64,000 nt of DNA from Candidatus Gordonibacter avicola. Lineage in GTDB: Bacteria; Actinomycetota; Coriobacteriia; Coriobacteriales; Eggerthellaceae. The position numbers and the translations under genes are program-made. The stretch is taken from NCBI GenBank assembly GCA_019113915.1, contig DXGM01000003.1:186001-250000 (forward strand). Direction: 5' to 3'. This document shows, one piece after another, positions 17,777 to 26,724 of this stretch (its first letter is position 1; every line of letters starts with the position of its first letter). The notes below the pieces were generated by a model. It did no database searches. It was given only the letters and a program-made list of their open reading frames with translations, and was not told where the DNA came from.

Positions 17777-18691
17777 CTATTCCCCGTAGCCGAAGCGACG
17801 AATCTGGTTGGCGTCGCGTCGCCAGTTCTTCTTCACCTTCACGGAGAGATCCAGAAACACGCGCGTGCCCAGCAGCTGCTCTAAATCGGCGCGCGCCTCG
17901 ATGCCAATCTGCTTGATGGCGGCGCCTCGCTTGCCAATGATGATGCCCTTTTGACTGTCGCGCTCCACGTACACCACGGCAAAGATGCGATGGAGGTCTT
18001 TCTTCTTGTCGTACTCCATTTCCTCCACGCGCACGCCGATGGCGTGAGGCACCTCGTCGCGGAAGGTGCGAAGAATCTTTTCGCGAATGAATTCGGATAC
18101 CACCACGTCAATGGGCTGATCGGTTTCCATGTCGGCGGGGAACCACGCAGGGCCTTCCGGCAAGAGGTACACCACCTCTTCCACGAAGGCGTCCACGTTT
18201 TTGCCCGTCTCCGACGACAGCGCCACCATGGCGTCCCACGTGCCTAAACGCTCTACGGCGTCGCGCTGGGCGGCAATCTGTTCGGGCGTGGCAAGGTCGG
18301 TCTTCGACAGCACGCATACCTTTTTGGAGCGCGTGTGCGAAAGCTGCTCGGCCACCCATTCGTCGCCGCGGCCGACGGGCTTGGAGGCATCAACCACAAA
18401 CGCCAGCACATCCACGTCTTCAAGCGCCTTGAGCGCGGAGGTGTTCAGTTCCTCACCGAGGGCGTCGTGGGGCTTATGCAGCCCCGGCGTGTCCACGATG
18501 ACCAGCTGAAACCCCGGGCGCGTGAGCACCGCGCGGAACCGGTGGCGCGTCGTTTGCACGGTGTTAGACGTGATAGCAATCTTTTTGCCCATGATGGCGT
18601 TCAAGAGCGTCGACTTGCCCGCGTTCGGCCGTCCCACCAGCGTAACGAAGCCCGACTTAAAGCTCTCAGGCGCGTGTGCGTCAAATTCCAT
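17777..18691 (-). CDS. era: GTPase Era
   Basis: 304 residues. The G domain has GRPNAGKS at about 20-28, switch residues NTVQTTRHR, DTPG and SKTD. The C-terminal KH domain contains the usual KKGIIIGKRGAAIKQIG-like segment (here SQKGIIIGKRG). Era binds the 3' end of 16S rRNA during small-subunit maturation. AAAGG lies upstream of ATG 18691. The cluster era-dgkA-ybeY-phoH on one strand is a common arrangement linking ribosome maturation factors. Confidence 0.96.
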   Translation of the reverse strand: MEFDAHAPESFKSGFVTLVGRPNAGKSTLLNAIMGKKIAITSNTVQTTRHRFRAVLTRPGFQLVIVDTPGLHKPHDALGEELNTSALKALEDVDVLAFVVDASKPVGRGDEWVAEQLSHTRSKKVCVLSKTDLATPEQIAAQRDAVERLGTWDAMVALSSETGKNVDAFVEEVVYLLPEGPAWFPADMETDQPIDVVVSEFIREKILRTFRDEVPHAIGVRVEEMEYDKKKDLHRIFAVVYVERDSQKGIIIGKRGAAIKQIGIEARADLEQLLGTRVFLDLSVKVKKNWRRDANQIRRFGYGE

Positions 18692-18760
18692 GCGTGTGCT
18701 TACCTTTCCCCTTTTACGTGAAAGCAGTCCCCCGGACTACCTTATTGCGAAACGTTGTGA

Positions 18761-19243
18761 TTACCCGAACAGCAGCAGCCAGGCGCGCGGGCCGTACACC
18801 ACCACGGCCACCACCACGGACACGAGGGCGAAAATGAGCACTGCCCCGGCCGCACAGTCCTTCGCGCGGCGCGCCAATTCATGGTAGTCCGGCGACACGA
18901 GGTCCACCACCGACTCGATGGCCGTGTTCACGCACTCGGCCGCAAACACCGCCGCAATGCAGAGGATGACCGCCGCCCACGATGCGCCGTCAATGCCTAA
19001 CGCCAAGCCCAGCGCCACCGCCACCACGGCTATGACCAGGTGAATCTTCATATTGCGCTGCGTGCGTACCACATAGGCAATGCCGTCAAACGCACACTTG
19101 AAAGCGCGAATCAGCGAAAAGCGCGCCCGCGCTTCCTTCGCTTGCTCGTTGCGGACGAATCCCGCCGGAGCCTCTGGCTGCGTGTCAGAGCCGCCGCCCG
19201 CCGCTGAGCGCTCTTCGTCGTCCATAGCGTTCGACGCATCCAT
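18761..19243 (-). CDS. dgkA: Diacylglycerol kinase family protein
   Basis: 160 residues from ATG 19243, chosen because AAGGGGG precedes it. A GTG 33 bp upstream overlaps ybeY and lacks a good site. After a ~45-residue Glu/Gly-rich N-terminus comes the DgkA core: AFDGIAYVVRTQRNMKIH, three transmembrane helices and the hallmark AECVNTAIESVVDL. Gram-positive members mostly phosphorylate undecaprenol, recycling the wall carrier lipid. The gene lies 17 bp after ybeY. Confidence 0.9.
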   Translation of the reverse strand: MDASNAMDDEERSAAGGGSDTQPEAPAGFVRNEQAKEARARFSLIRAFKCAFDGIAYVVRTQRNMKIHLVIAVVAVALGLALGIDGASWAAVILCIAAVFAAECVNTAIESVVDLVSPDYHELARRAKDCAAGAVLIFALVSVVVAVVVYGPRAWLLLFG

Positions 19244-19260
19244 GAAAGCCCCCTTCGGCG

Positions 19261-19722
19261 TTAGCGCTTCGACCACGCCTCAAGGATGTCGGCCTCGCGC
19301 TTCTCCATGACTTCGGCCTCGTCGTCGGCGATGTGGTCGTAGCCGCAGAGGTGCAGCAGGCCGTGCACCAAAAGCAGGCTGATTTCCTCTTCGAACGTGG
19401 TGCCAAACTCGCGCGTCTGACGGCTGGCCACGTCGGGCGCAATGATGACATCACCCAGCTCAAAGATGGGGTCTTCCGCTAGTGTCATCGCGGACAGGTC
19501 GTCGTCCACGCCATCGCATTCAAACGACAGCACGTCGGTGGGGCCTTCCTTGTGGCGATACTTTTCGTTGAGTTCGGCGATAGCCTCGTCCGTCACGAAG
19601 CTGATGGACACCTCGGTGTTGAACGGCTTATCTTCGCGTGTGAGCACAAACTGCGCCAGCTCGTGCAGCGGCAGCTTCTCCAGCTCGTCTTTGCGATAAT
19701 CGTAGTTGATCTGAATATCCAT
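19261..19722 (-). CDS. ybeY: Endoribonuclease YbeY (rRNA maturation factor)
   Basis: 153 residues, normal length. The zinc-binding motif HGLLHLCGYDH places His120, His124 and His130 as ligands. It is a single-strand endoribonuclease needed for 16S 3'-end maturation and ribosome quality control. It starts 3 bp after the phoH stop, so it is translationally coupled, the common phoH-ybeY pairing. Confidence 0.95.
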   Translation of the reverse strand: MDIQINYDYRKDELEKLPLHELAQFVLTREDKPFNTEVSISFVTDEAIAELNEKYRHKEGPTDVLSFECDGVDDDLSAMTLAEDPIFELGDVIIAPDVASRQTREFGTTFEEEISLLLVHGLLHLCGYDHIADDEAEVMEKREADILEAWSKR

Positions 19723-19725
19723 GTC

Positions 19726-20682
19726 TCAAGCCTTCCTGCTTGCCTCGTCGTAGGCGGCAACGATGGCCGCCACCAGCGAGTGGCGCACCACGTCTTTGCC
19801 GGTGAAGTCACAAAACGCGATGTCATCGATGCCTTCCAGCACGCTGCGCACGCCTTTGAGGCCCGAGATGCCACGCGGCAAGTCAAGCTGCGTCACGTCG
19901 CCCGTGATGACCATTTTCGAGCCGAAGCCCAGGCGCGTAAGGAACATTTTCATCTGCTCGGGCGTGGTGTTTTGCGCCTCGTCAAGGATGATGAAACTGT
20001 CGTTGAGTGTACGGCCGCGCATGAACGCGAGCGGGGCAATTTCGATGACGCCGTTTTCGATGAGCTGCGTGGCGCGTTCCATGTCGGTCATGTCGAAGAG
20101 CGCGTCGTAGAGCGGGCGAATGTAAGGATCCACCTTTTCGGTGAGGGTGCCCGGCAGAAATCCCAGGCTCTCCCCCGCCTCCACCACGGGGCGCGTGAGA
20201 ATGATGCGGCCAACTTCCTTGCGCTTGAGCGCAGCCACGGCCATGGCCATGGCGAGGTAGGTTTTGCCGGTACCTGCAGGCCCGATGCCAAAGGTGATGG
20301 TGTTGGTGCGAATGGCGTCCACATAGCGCTTCTGACCGGCCGTTTTGGGGCGGATGGCGCGCCCGCGATACGTGAGCAGAATGTCCTCGCGCAGCGCGGT
20401 GGGCGAAAACTCCGCCGTGTGCAAAAGGTCGATGGCGTGGCGCACGTAGTCAACCGTAGGCGTTTCGCCGTTTTCCGCCAGCTTAATAAGGTCACTGAAC
20501 AGCGCGGTGAGCGACTGCACCTCAAGCGGGTCGCCTTCAAGCACAATGGTGTCACCACGCACGGTGATGCGCGCCGCGAAGGCGTCTTGCACAAGATGGA
20601 GCAACTCGTCGGCCTGTCCCACCACGAGCGCCATATTCACGCTGGTAGGAGCCGTGAGAGTAATTTGCGTCTGGTCTGTCAT
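19726..20682 (-). CDS. phoH: PhoH family ATPase
   Basis: 318 residues from ATG 20682. The PhoH core has Walker A GPAGTGKTY, a Walker B region FIILDEAQNTTPEQMKMFL and the sensor segment MVITGDVTQLDLP. The N-terminal ~95 residues include a region with PhoH-like early KH-type character. The family is tied to RNA metabolism and usually sits beside ybeY, as here. There is no Shine-Dalgarno sequence before ATG 20682. Instead an extended -10 lies 6 bp upstream, so the message appears leaderless. An earlier in-frame start at 20760 would place the -10 inside the gene. Confidence 0.93.
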   Translation of the reverse strand: MTDQTQITLTAPTSVNMALVVGQADELLHLVQDAFAARITVRGDTIVLEGDPLEVQSLTALFSDLIKLAENGETPTVDYVRHAIDLLHTAEFSPTALREDILLTYRGRAIRPKTAGQKRYVDAIRTNTITFGIGPAGTGKTYLAMAMAVAALKRKEVGRIILTRPVVEAGESLGFLPGTLTEKVDPYIRPLYDALFDMTDMERATQLIENGVIEIAPLAFMRGRTLNDSFIILDEAQNTTPEQMKMFLTRLGFGSKMVITGDVTQLDLPRGISGLKGVRSVLEGIDDIAFCDFTGKDVVRHSLVAAIVAAYDEASRKA

Positions 20683-20688
20683 ACGGTC

Positions 20689-20697
20689 ATTGTACCA
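20689..20697 (-). promoter_or_regulatory. Extended -10 promoter giving a leaderless phoH transcript
   Basis: Minus strand TGG-TACAAT (20689-20697), followed by GACCGT and then the phoH ATG. A start 7 bases after the -10 would be the A of ATG itself. The -35 region is poor, as is usual for extended -10 promoters. Leaderless messages are common in Actinobacteria. Confidence 0.6.
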
Positions 20698-20827
20698 CGG
20701 GGTCTCATGCCGCAGGCCGATGTCACCGAACCGACAAGGGAAAATAGTGCACGTGCACAAATAGTGAAGCTTTGCGTGGCGGTTTCCAGTGCGTGGCGCT
20801 GGCGCGTTCGCCTGCCAGAGCTGCTTC

Positions 20828-22123
20828 TTAGTGGCATGCGCTTGGTAGGTCGAGACATATCAGGCCGCCGGGAAGCGCGTCGGCGGGTGCAGGAATCTCA
20901 TAGTAGCTTTCGGTCATGGCGGTTTGGTTTTCTTCTACGAGGGCGAACTCTTGGGTGCCAGCGCGGCGCGCGTAGTCGGCAGCGCGGAGGTCATCACTGA
21001 GGGTGCGGAGGGTGGCGGCGCGGGTGGCTTTGACCTCGGGTTTCACCTGATCGGCGCGGACGGCAGCCGGAGTGCCTTCGCGACGCGAGTAGGGAAAGAC
21101 GTGGATTTTGGAAAAGGCGCAGGCGCGCGCGAGGGCGAGCGATTCCTGGAAGTCTTCCTCGGTTTCGCCCGGAAAGCCTACGATGATGTCGGTGGAGAGC
21201 GCGAGTTCAGGCACACGGGCGCGCAGCTTATCAACAAGGGCGCGATACGTCTCGGCATCATAGGGACGCGCCATTTCGCGCAGCACCTTGGAGCTGCCAG
21301 ATTGCAGCGGCAGGTGCAGATGACGGCACACGCGGCCCTCGGCTTCGGCCAACAGGTCAATAAGCGCGTCGTCCACATCGCGCGGTTCAATGCTGGAGAT
21401 GCGGAAGCGCACGGGCGGCTCGCCGGTTTTATGCAGGTGTGCGGTTACGGCGAGAAGCCGACGCAGCAAGGCGGCGAGGCGTGTTGCTGCGGGGTCGCGT
21501 CGGCTCGTGCCTCCGTCACGGTAGGAGCCCAGGTTGATGCCGGTAAGGACAATCTCCTTCACGCCGGCCTCTGCGTAGGCAACGCATTCGCGCACCACTT
21601 CATCGGCGAGGCGACTGGTCGCACGGCCACGCGCTACGTGCACAATGCAGTAGGTACACGCATTGTCGCACCCATCCTGCACCTTCACGCCGACGCGCGT
21701 GCGGAAGCCCTCGCCCAGGCGCAGCAGCGGCGCGGAGTGATGCTCCGCACCTTCTGCGGACAGAGCAGCTTCCTCTTCTTCGAGCGATGTGTCCGACAAT
21801 AACGCGAGTTCAGCGACGCGTTCGTACAGTGTTGCCTTCCCCACGGTTTCCACACGTGTGTCAAGTCCCTCGTAGAAGGCGGCGTCGATCGCGGCGGCAC
21901 AGCCGGTGACGAGCACGCGAGCGTGATCGTTCGCACGAAGGGCGTGGCGCACGGCCTTGCGGGTTTTCTTTTCGGCCTCACCGGTGACCGTGCAGGTGTT
22001 TACCACAATGAGGTCGGCGTCTTCTTCGCGCGTTTCGGTTCCGTGGGCAGCCAAGAGGGCCGCCGCATCGTCGGACTCTACGCGATTTACCTTGCACCCC
22101 AGGTTAACAACACAGAAGTTCAT
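20828..22123 (-). CDS. mtaB: tRNA t6A37 methylthiotransferase MtaB
   Basis: 431 residues. The MTTase domain has Cys10 (VNLGCKVN) and Cys43 (NTCTVTG). The radical SAM cluster motif is CDNACTYCIV, followed by RGRATSR and a short TRAM-like C-terminus. The CKVN form and QDGCDNACTYC match MtaB/YqeV, which makes ms2t6A at position 37 of tRNA. The start ATG overlaps the rsmE stop (ATGA), so the two genes are translationally coupled. It is the second methylthiotransferase in the window, after rimO. Confidence 0.92.
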   Translation of the reverse strand: MNFCVVNLGCKVNRVESDDAAALLAAHGTETREEDADLIVVNTCTVTGEAEKKTRKAVRHALRANDHARVLVTGCAAAIDAAFYEGLDTRVETVGKATLYERVAELALLSDTSLEEEEAALSAEGAEHHSAPLLRLGEGFRTRVGVKVQDGCDNACTYCIVHVARGRATSRLADEVVRECVAYAEAGVKEIVLTGINLGSYRDGGTSRRDPAATRLAALLRRLLAVTAHLHKTGEPPVRFRISSIEPRDVDDALIDLLAEAEGRVCRHLHLPLQSGSSKVLREMARPYDAETYRALVDKLRARVPELALSTDIIVGFPGETEEDFQESLALARACAFSKIHVFPYSRREGTPAAVRADQVKPEVKATRAATLRTLSDDLRAADYARRAGTQEFALVEENQTAMTESYYEIPAPADALPGGLICLDLPSACH

Positions 22124-22935
22124 CGTGCAAACTCCACCTGTGCGGCCCCGCGAGCCAAACGCCGCAGTTCATGCAGCACGAGCGCAGGCGCAACCACGCC
22201 AGCAGTTTCAGTACGCAGAATGGAAGGGCCCAGCGTGGCGAGCGCCGCGTGCGCGTTGCAGGTCATAAGCGCGTCGACTTCAGCGTGCGTGAGACCCCCC
22301 TCGGGACCCACCACCACTGCCACGCACGCCTCATCAGGTGCGACGTCCGCAGTGGCAAGGGCACCAGCAAGCGCCTCGTCCAAATACGCTGTCCCAGGAG
22401 CTTCTTCCCAACACACGAGCACCGCCGTCGCGTCTGCAAGAGAAGCACTCGCATCCTTAATCGCTGCCGGTTCAGTTACCTCGGGCACGAACCGACGCCC
22501 CGACTGCATGGCCGCACTCTTTGCGATGGCACGCCAGCGCTCGGTTTTCGCCGCCGTCTTCTTCGCATCAAGCTTGACGATGGAGCGCTCGCACACCAAG
22601 GGCACAAAGGTCGTTACGCCCAACTCCGTCGCGTGGCGTATGACCTCGTCCATCTTGTCGCCCTTGGCGAGGCCTTGCACGAGCACTACCTGCGGCTCCG
22701 TTTCAGCCGCACCGAATCGCTGCGCGATACGCACGAGCGGCTCAGCGTCATCAAACGAAACGATTTCGCATTCGAAATAGTCACGAGCCGCATCAACCAC
22801 CGCCACATGCTCGCCCACAGCAAGCCTCAGCACCCGCGCATGCTTCGCGTCATCCCGCGAAAGCCGCAAAGAAAACGCCTCAGCCCCCTCATCAGCAAGC
22901 ACCTGTTCCTCAAGGTAAAAATGCGGCAGCGACAT
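22120..22935 (-). CDS. rsmE: 16S rRNA m3U1498 methyltransferase RsmE
   Basis: 271 residues with the N-terminal PUA-like domain (HFYLEEQ, HARVLRL) and a C-terminal SPOUT fold. The SPOUT fold has VVVGPEGGLTHAEVDAL and LGPSILRTETAGV at the knot. RsmE methylates U1498 of 16S rRNA. AGGAACGGT precedes ATG 22935. It lies 12 bp after the dnaJ stop and overlaps mtaB by 4 bp. It therefore belongs to an hrcA-dnaJ-rsmE-mtaB unit, a heat-shock operon layout also seen in Firmicutes. Confidence 0.94.
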   Translation of the reverse strand: MSLPHFYLEEQVLADEGAEAFSLRLSRDDAKHARVLRLAVGEHVAVVDAARDYFECEIVSFDDAEPLVRIAQRFGAAETEPQVVLVQGLAKGDKMDEVIRHATELGVTTFVPLVCERSIVKLDAKKTAAKTERWRAIAKSAAMQSGRRFVPEVTEPAAIKDASASLADATAVLVCWEEAPGTAYLDEALAGALATADVAPDEACVAVVVGPEGGLTHAEVDALMTCNAHAALATLGPSILRTETAGVVAPALVLHELRRLARGAAQVEFAR

Positions 22936-22947
22936 ACCGTTCCTAAC

Positions 22948-24087
22948 TTAATTAAAAGCGTCGCGAAGTTTTTGCAAAGGCGTGCGGGCGTCGGAGACGT
23001 CCTCGCCGAGTTCTTCAGCCAACTGCTCCAACAGTTCGCGCTGCTTTTTCGTGAGTTTCTTGGGAACCACTACGTTCACGTGTACGAACAAGTCGCCGCG
23101 CGCGTCGCTACGGAATTTCGGCATGCCGTAGTCCTTGACGCGCACCACCTGCTCGTTTTGGCAGCCCTCGGGGATGCGCACCTGCACCTTTTCGTCTTCA
23201 AAGATGCCGTCAATTTCAATTTCTGCACCAAGCGCCGCTTGCACGATGGACACGTTCGCCCGCGCGTGCAGATGGTCGCCGTCGCGCTCAAAGAACTCGT
23301 GAGGCTGAATGCGCACCGTGACAATGAGGTCGCCGGGAGCGGCGCCCTGCATGCCGGCTTCACCGAAGCCCGACAAGCGCAGTTGCTGCGAGTCGCGAAT
23401 GCCCACAGGCACTTCCACGGTCACACGCTGGCGGTCGGGTACACGACCCTGACCCTCACACTCAGGACAGGGGTTCTCCACCGAGCGGCCCGTGCCGCCG
23501 CAGGTTTTGCACGTGGTAGCCGTTTGCATGTCGCCCAAGAACGTATGCTGCACGGTGACCACACGGCCCTGGCCGTTGCAGTCGGGGCAGGTGATTTCGC
23601 GGCCATCTTCGCCCAGGCCCGAACCATCACAGTCGGGGCACGGCGCCAGACGATCGTAAACAATTTCCTTCTTCGCACCAGAAGCCACTTCTTCCAGCGT
23701 AACACGCAGGCCCACGCCCATATCGCGGCCTTCACGACGCTGCTGCTGACGCCCGCCGGCCGCGCCGCCAAAGAACGAGCTGAAGATGTCGCCCATGCCA
23801 AAGCCGCCGCCGAACAGATCTTCAAAGTCCACGTAGCCGCCGCCCCCGTAGGGGTTGCCGCCGCCCGCCGCGCCAGGAATGGTGCCGAAACGGTCGTACT
23901 GCGCGCGCTTCGCCGGATCGCTCAGCACGTCGTACGCCTCATTCAGTTCCTTGAACTGGTCTTCGGCGTCGGGCGCCTTGTTCACATCGGGGTGAAGCTC
24001 GCGCGCTCGACGACGAAACGCCTTTTTGATCTCGTCCTCAGTGGCGTTCTTGGAAACACCCAGAACCTCGTACAGATCCTTGGCCAT
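22948..24087 (-). CDS. dnaJ: Chaperone DnaJ
   Basis: 379 residues. The J domain has [19 protein letters not shown] and the HPD triad. A Gly-rich linker ([15 protein letters not shown]) includes a region typical of DnaJ. Four CxxCxGxG zinc-finger repeats follow ([40 protein letters not shown]), then the C-terminal substrate domains. It is a co-chaperone of DnaK. It follows hrcA after 56 bp and is presumably under CIRCE control. No dnaK or grpE is visible here. Confidence 0.96.
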   Translation of the reverse strand: MAKDLYEVLGVSKNATEDEIKKAFRRRARELHPDVNKAPDAEDQFKELNEAYDVLSDPAKRAQYDRFGTIPGAAGGGNPYGGGGYVDFEDLFGGGFGMGDIFSSFFGGAAGGRQQQRREGRDMGVGLRVTLEEVASGAKKEIVYDRLAPCPDCDGSGLGEDGREITCPDCNGQGRVVTVQHTFLGDMQTATTCKTCGGTGRSVENPCPECEGQGRVPDRQRVTVEVPVGIRDSQQLRLSGFGEAGMQGAAPGDLIVTVRIQPHEFFERDGDHLHARANVSIVQAALGAEIEIDGIFEDEKVQVRIPEGCQNEQVVRVKDYGMPKFRSDARGDLFVHVNVVVPKKLTKKQRELLEQLAEELGEDVSDARTPLQKLRDAFN

Positions 24088-24143
24088 TGCTTTTCCGCGT
24101 ACCTTTCCTCACGGGCGGCGCATCCCTCGCGCGCTACCCAACC

Positions 24144-25157
24144 TTATACGTCCTGAAGCGCCGCACTCGCAATGCGTACTGCGCGCAGCACCTTCGAATA
24201 ATCCATGCGCGTGGGACCCACGACCGCCACAACCCCAGCTGACGCACCGCGCCCGTAGCGACTTGCCACCACCGACACGCCCGCAAGCTCCGCCGCCTCG
24301 TTTTCGCTGCCGATGCGCACGCAAGGAATGCCACCGGTTTGTCGCGCCACGTCGTCGAGCACATGCAGCAACACCGTATCGTCCTCAAGCACCTGCATGA
24401 CAGGAAGCAGCGCCTGCGACTGGCTGAACTCGGGTTTTGTGAGCAGTGAACTCACGCCCAGCCGATGCGCGCGCGACAACTCGCTTTCCTGTAAGCACGA
24501 CAACACTTCGTCAAGCGCCATGCGCACGAGCGGATCGCGAAACGCCTCAACCATGCCCTGGCCGAGGCCGTCTTCAATCTGCTGGAGCGACTTGCCGGTA
24601 AACACTTCGCTGAGAAACGCCTGCACACGGGCGAGGTCATCCGCGCCCACTTCTTCGGCGAACTCCATTTGGCGGTTGAATACCTGCCCGTCTTCCGTCA
24701 CCAGCACCACCAGCGCGCGGTACGGATTGAGCGAGATGAGCGACAACTGTTTAATGTGGAGCTTCAACACCGACGGTGCCAGCACGATAGACAGGCAATC
24801 CGTCAGGCGCGTAAGCGCAGATGAGGTTTGCTCAAGAAGGGCATCAAGTTCGCTTGCGCTACGACGCAGTTCTTCAACAACAGGAAGATAGCGCTCATCA
24901 TCGCCCGAGAAATCCGCATCAAGCAGATTGTCCACAAACGCGCGATACCCGTGATCGGTTGGAATACGCCCCGCCGAGGTGTGCGGCTGGGTGATGTAGC
25001 CCCCATCCTCAAGCACGGACAGTTCGTTGCGCACCGTAGCCGGACTCACGCCCAGGTGGTAGCGCTCCGTAAGCGTGCGCGAGCCCACCGGCAGAGCGCG
25101 CGCAACATATTCTTCTATGAGCGCAGCAAGCACTCGCTGCCTGCGATCTGATAGCAC
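24144..25157 (-). CDS. hrcA: Heat-shock repressor HrcA
   Basis: 337 residues from GTG 25157, which has AAGGTGG six bases upstream; an ATG at 25187 is the alternative. The N-terminal winged helix is clear (LSDRRQRVLAALIEEYV, SPATVRNELSVLEDGGY, SAGRIPTDHGYR). The ligand-binding domain contains GPTRMDYSKV near the end. HrcA binds CIRCE and needs GroE for activity. A CIRCE-like inverted repeat lies 73 bp upstream, so the hrcA-dnaJ unit is autoregulated. Confidence 0.95.
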   Translation of the reverse strand: MLSDRRQRVLAALIEEYVARALPVGSRTLTERYHLGVSPATVRNELSVLEDGGYITQPHTSAGRIPTDHGYRAFVDNLLDADFSGDDERYLPVVEELRRSASELDALLEQTSSALTRLTDCLSIVLAPSVLKLHIKQLSLISLNPYRALVVLVTEDGQVFNRQMEFAEEVGADDLARVQAFLSEVFTGKSLQQIEDGLGQGMVEAFRDPLVRMALDEVLSCLQESELSRAHRLGVSSLLTKPEFSQSQALLPVMQVLEDDTVLLHVLDDVARQTGGIPCVRIGSENEAAELAGVSVVASRYGRGASAGVVAVVGPTRMDYSKVLRAVRIASAALQDV

Positions 25158-25226
25158 GCTTCCCCACCTTCCTCTCTCGCCTTGCATCTCTCTTCACATC
25201 CGTTCTCCGAACGGCACCAACGCATC

Positions 25227-25256
25227 ATTTTAGCAGCCGATGCAAGAGAGTGCTAA
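25227..25256 (-). promoter_or_regulatory. CIRCE operator overlapping the hrcA promoter
   Basis: Arms at 25230-25238 (TTAGCAGCC) and 25248-25256 (GAGTGCTAA) are separated by exactly 9 bp. The right arm matches CIRCE perfectly; the left arm differs at two bases. On the minus strand TTAGCA within it serves as -35, and TAAAAT (25227-25232), 18 bp on, as -10. HrcA bound here would cover the core promoter. Confidence 0.85.
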
Positions 25257-25342
25257 GAAAAACGGGAAATATGAATACAGTTTCCTCACCGCCACGAGTT
25301 CTCCCTTGCTTTTTGCTGGCGCACCAGCGTTACATGCTTTGT

Positions 25343-26455
25343 TTAAGGGGCGAGGTCGAAGAGTTCGCCGTAGAGGGTGTTGCCGCAGAGCCAGCCTTGT
25401 TCGGTGGGGCGCCAGCGGCCGTCTTTGTGCACGACAAAGCCTTCGCCCGCAAGGCGCTCAAGTGTGGCAGGCGCTTCGGGTAGAAGTGCAGCGGCGCGTT
25501 CCACCTGGTCATCGGAGATACCACGGGTCATACGCATGCCAAGCATAAGGTCCTCGGCCGCCATCTGACGCGCGTCGAGGTCGTCAGTGACCTGGCCATC
25601 TTTCACGCGCATGCGGCGCTCGGCGTTCTGCGTCATCGTGGCGGCCGAGCGACCAAGACCGAGGTACGGCACACCCGTCCAGTACGCACTATTATGGCGA
25701 CTTTGGAAACCAGGGCGCGCGTAGCTGGCCACTTCGTAGCGCTCGAAACCCGCTTCGGTGAGCACACGAGCGGCGAGCTCCATATGCGCCGCCTCCACGT
25801 CATCGTCGGGCTCTTCCATCTCACCCGCCAATACCGCAAGGTCAAAGGGTGTGTGCGGCTCAATAGTAAGCGGATACACACTCACATGCGCCACCCCAAG
25901 CGCCACGGCTTCGCGCACACTTGCTTCGAAGCTTTCCACACTCTGACCAGGGATGCCACACATAAGATCCACGCTCACGTTCTCAAAGCGCGTCTGCGCC
26001 GCCGCAATGGCCCGCCGCGCGTCATCGGCCGAATGCGCACGCCCGAGCACCGCCAACACCTCATCATCGAAACTCTGCACGCCAAGCGACAACCGATTCA
26101 CGCCAAGCGCCCACACGTCGCGCACCATACGCTCGGTGAGACTCTCTGGATTCGCCTCCATGGTACACTCCACCTCAGGCGTGAGGTGCATCGAAAGCGA
26201 CAAGGTATACAGCAGCATCGACAACCGCGAAAGCCCAACATGCGACGGCGTGCCACCTCCCAGATACACCGTCTCAAGGGCGCCCAACTCCCCCTCCTTC
26301 GCCTTACGGCGAATCTGGAGCGAAAGGTCCTCCACATACGCATCAATCTCCGGCGAATCCCCCGCCACCGCCGAGGTCGCAAAGTCGCAGTAAGCACACC
26401 TCTTCACACAAAACGGCAGATGCAAATAAAGCGCCCTATAAGGATCATGCGGCAT
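25343..26455 (-). CDS. hemW: Radical SAM heme chaperone HemW / HemN-like
   Basis: 370 residues. The radical SAM motif CVKRCAYC (Cys16, Cys20, Cys23) is followed by YLGGGTPS, EANPES and RLSLGVQSFDDEVL, then a C-terminal winged helix. The CxxxCxxC spacing with no extra N-terminal domain fits HemW, a heme-inserting chaperone, rather than coproporphyrinogen III dehydrogenase HemN. AAAGGGATT precedes ATG 26455. The gene is adjacent to hrcA, a frequent pairing. Confidence 0.88.
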   Translation of the reverse strand: MPHDPYRALYLHLPFCVKRCAYCDFATSAVAGDSPEIDAYVEDLSLQIRRKAKEGELGALETVYLGGGTPSHVGLSRLSMLLYTLSLSMHLTPEVECTMEANPESLTERMVRDVWALGVNRLSLGVQSFDDEVLAVLGRAHSADDARRAIAAAQTRFENVSVDLMCGIPGQSVESFEASVREAVALGVAHVSVYPLTIEPHTPFDLAVLAGEMEEPDDDVEAAHMELAARVLTEAGFERYEVASYARPGFQSRHNSAYWTGVPYLGLGRSAATMTQNAERRMRVKDGQVTDDLDARQMAAEDLMLGMRMTRGISDDQVERAAALLPEAPATLERLAGEGFVVHKDGRWRPTEQGWLCGNTLYGELFDLAP

Positions 26456-26606
26456 ACTAAATCCCTTTCAACTAACCCAAATGTCAGGGACGGAACCCTC
26501 CCCCCTCTCTCAAGGGCTTCCGGGAGCCGTTCCACCTGGTTGATATTACGCCCGTACGTCGCTCATTTCGACCAGTAATGACGAGCACCAGAATAGCGGA
26601 AACGTA

Positions 26607-26724
26607 GCGCCGAGCGGGCGATTGCGCTCACCAAGCGAGTTCCGCACGAGCCGAACAGCCCAGTGGGCTGTTCGTGCGAGCCCAGGACTGTCCGAGCGAC
26701 TGAACGTTATCGCCCACTCGGCGC
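26607..26724. repeat. Nested palindromic repeat, copy 1 (dusB 3' end)
   Basis: A 72-bp core (26630-26701) matches 64 of 72 positions in a second copy at 40280-40351. The core contains CGCACGA...TCGTGCG and, inside it, AACAGCCC-AGT-GGGCTGTT. It is flanked by a 16-bp inverted repeat (26607-26622 and 26709-26724, one mismatch) that is not shared with copy 2. The right outer arm lies in the last codons of dusB and includes its stop codon. The remainder of 26456-26706 holds no gene. Confidence 0.8.

Noticed and set aside
17744..17884. 46-codon frame on the plus strand with a strong AAGGAGG before GTG 17744
   Set aside because: Most of it overlaps the conserved 3' end of era in antisense; no family resemblance. 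The Shine-Dalgarno alone is not enough.
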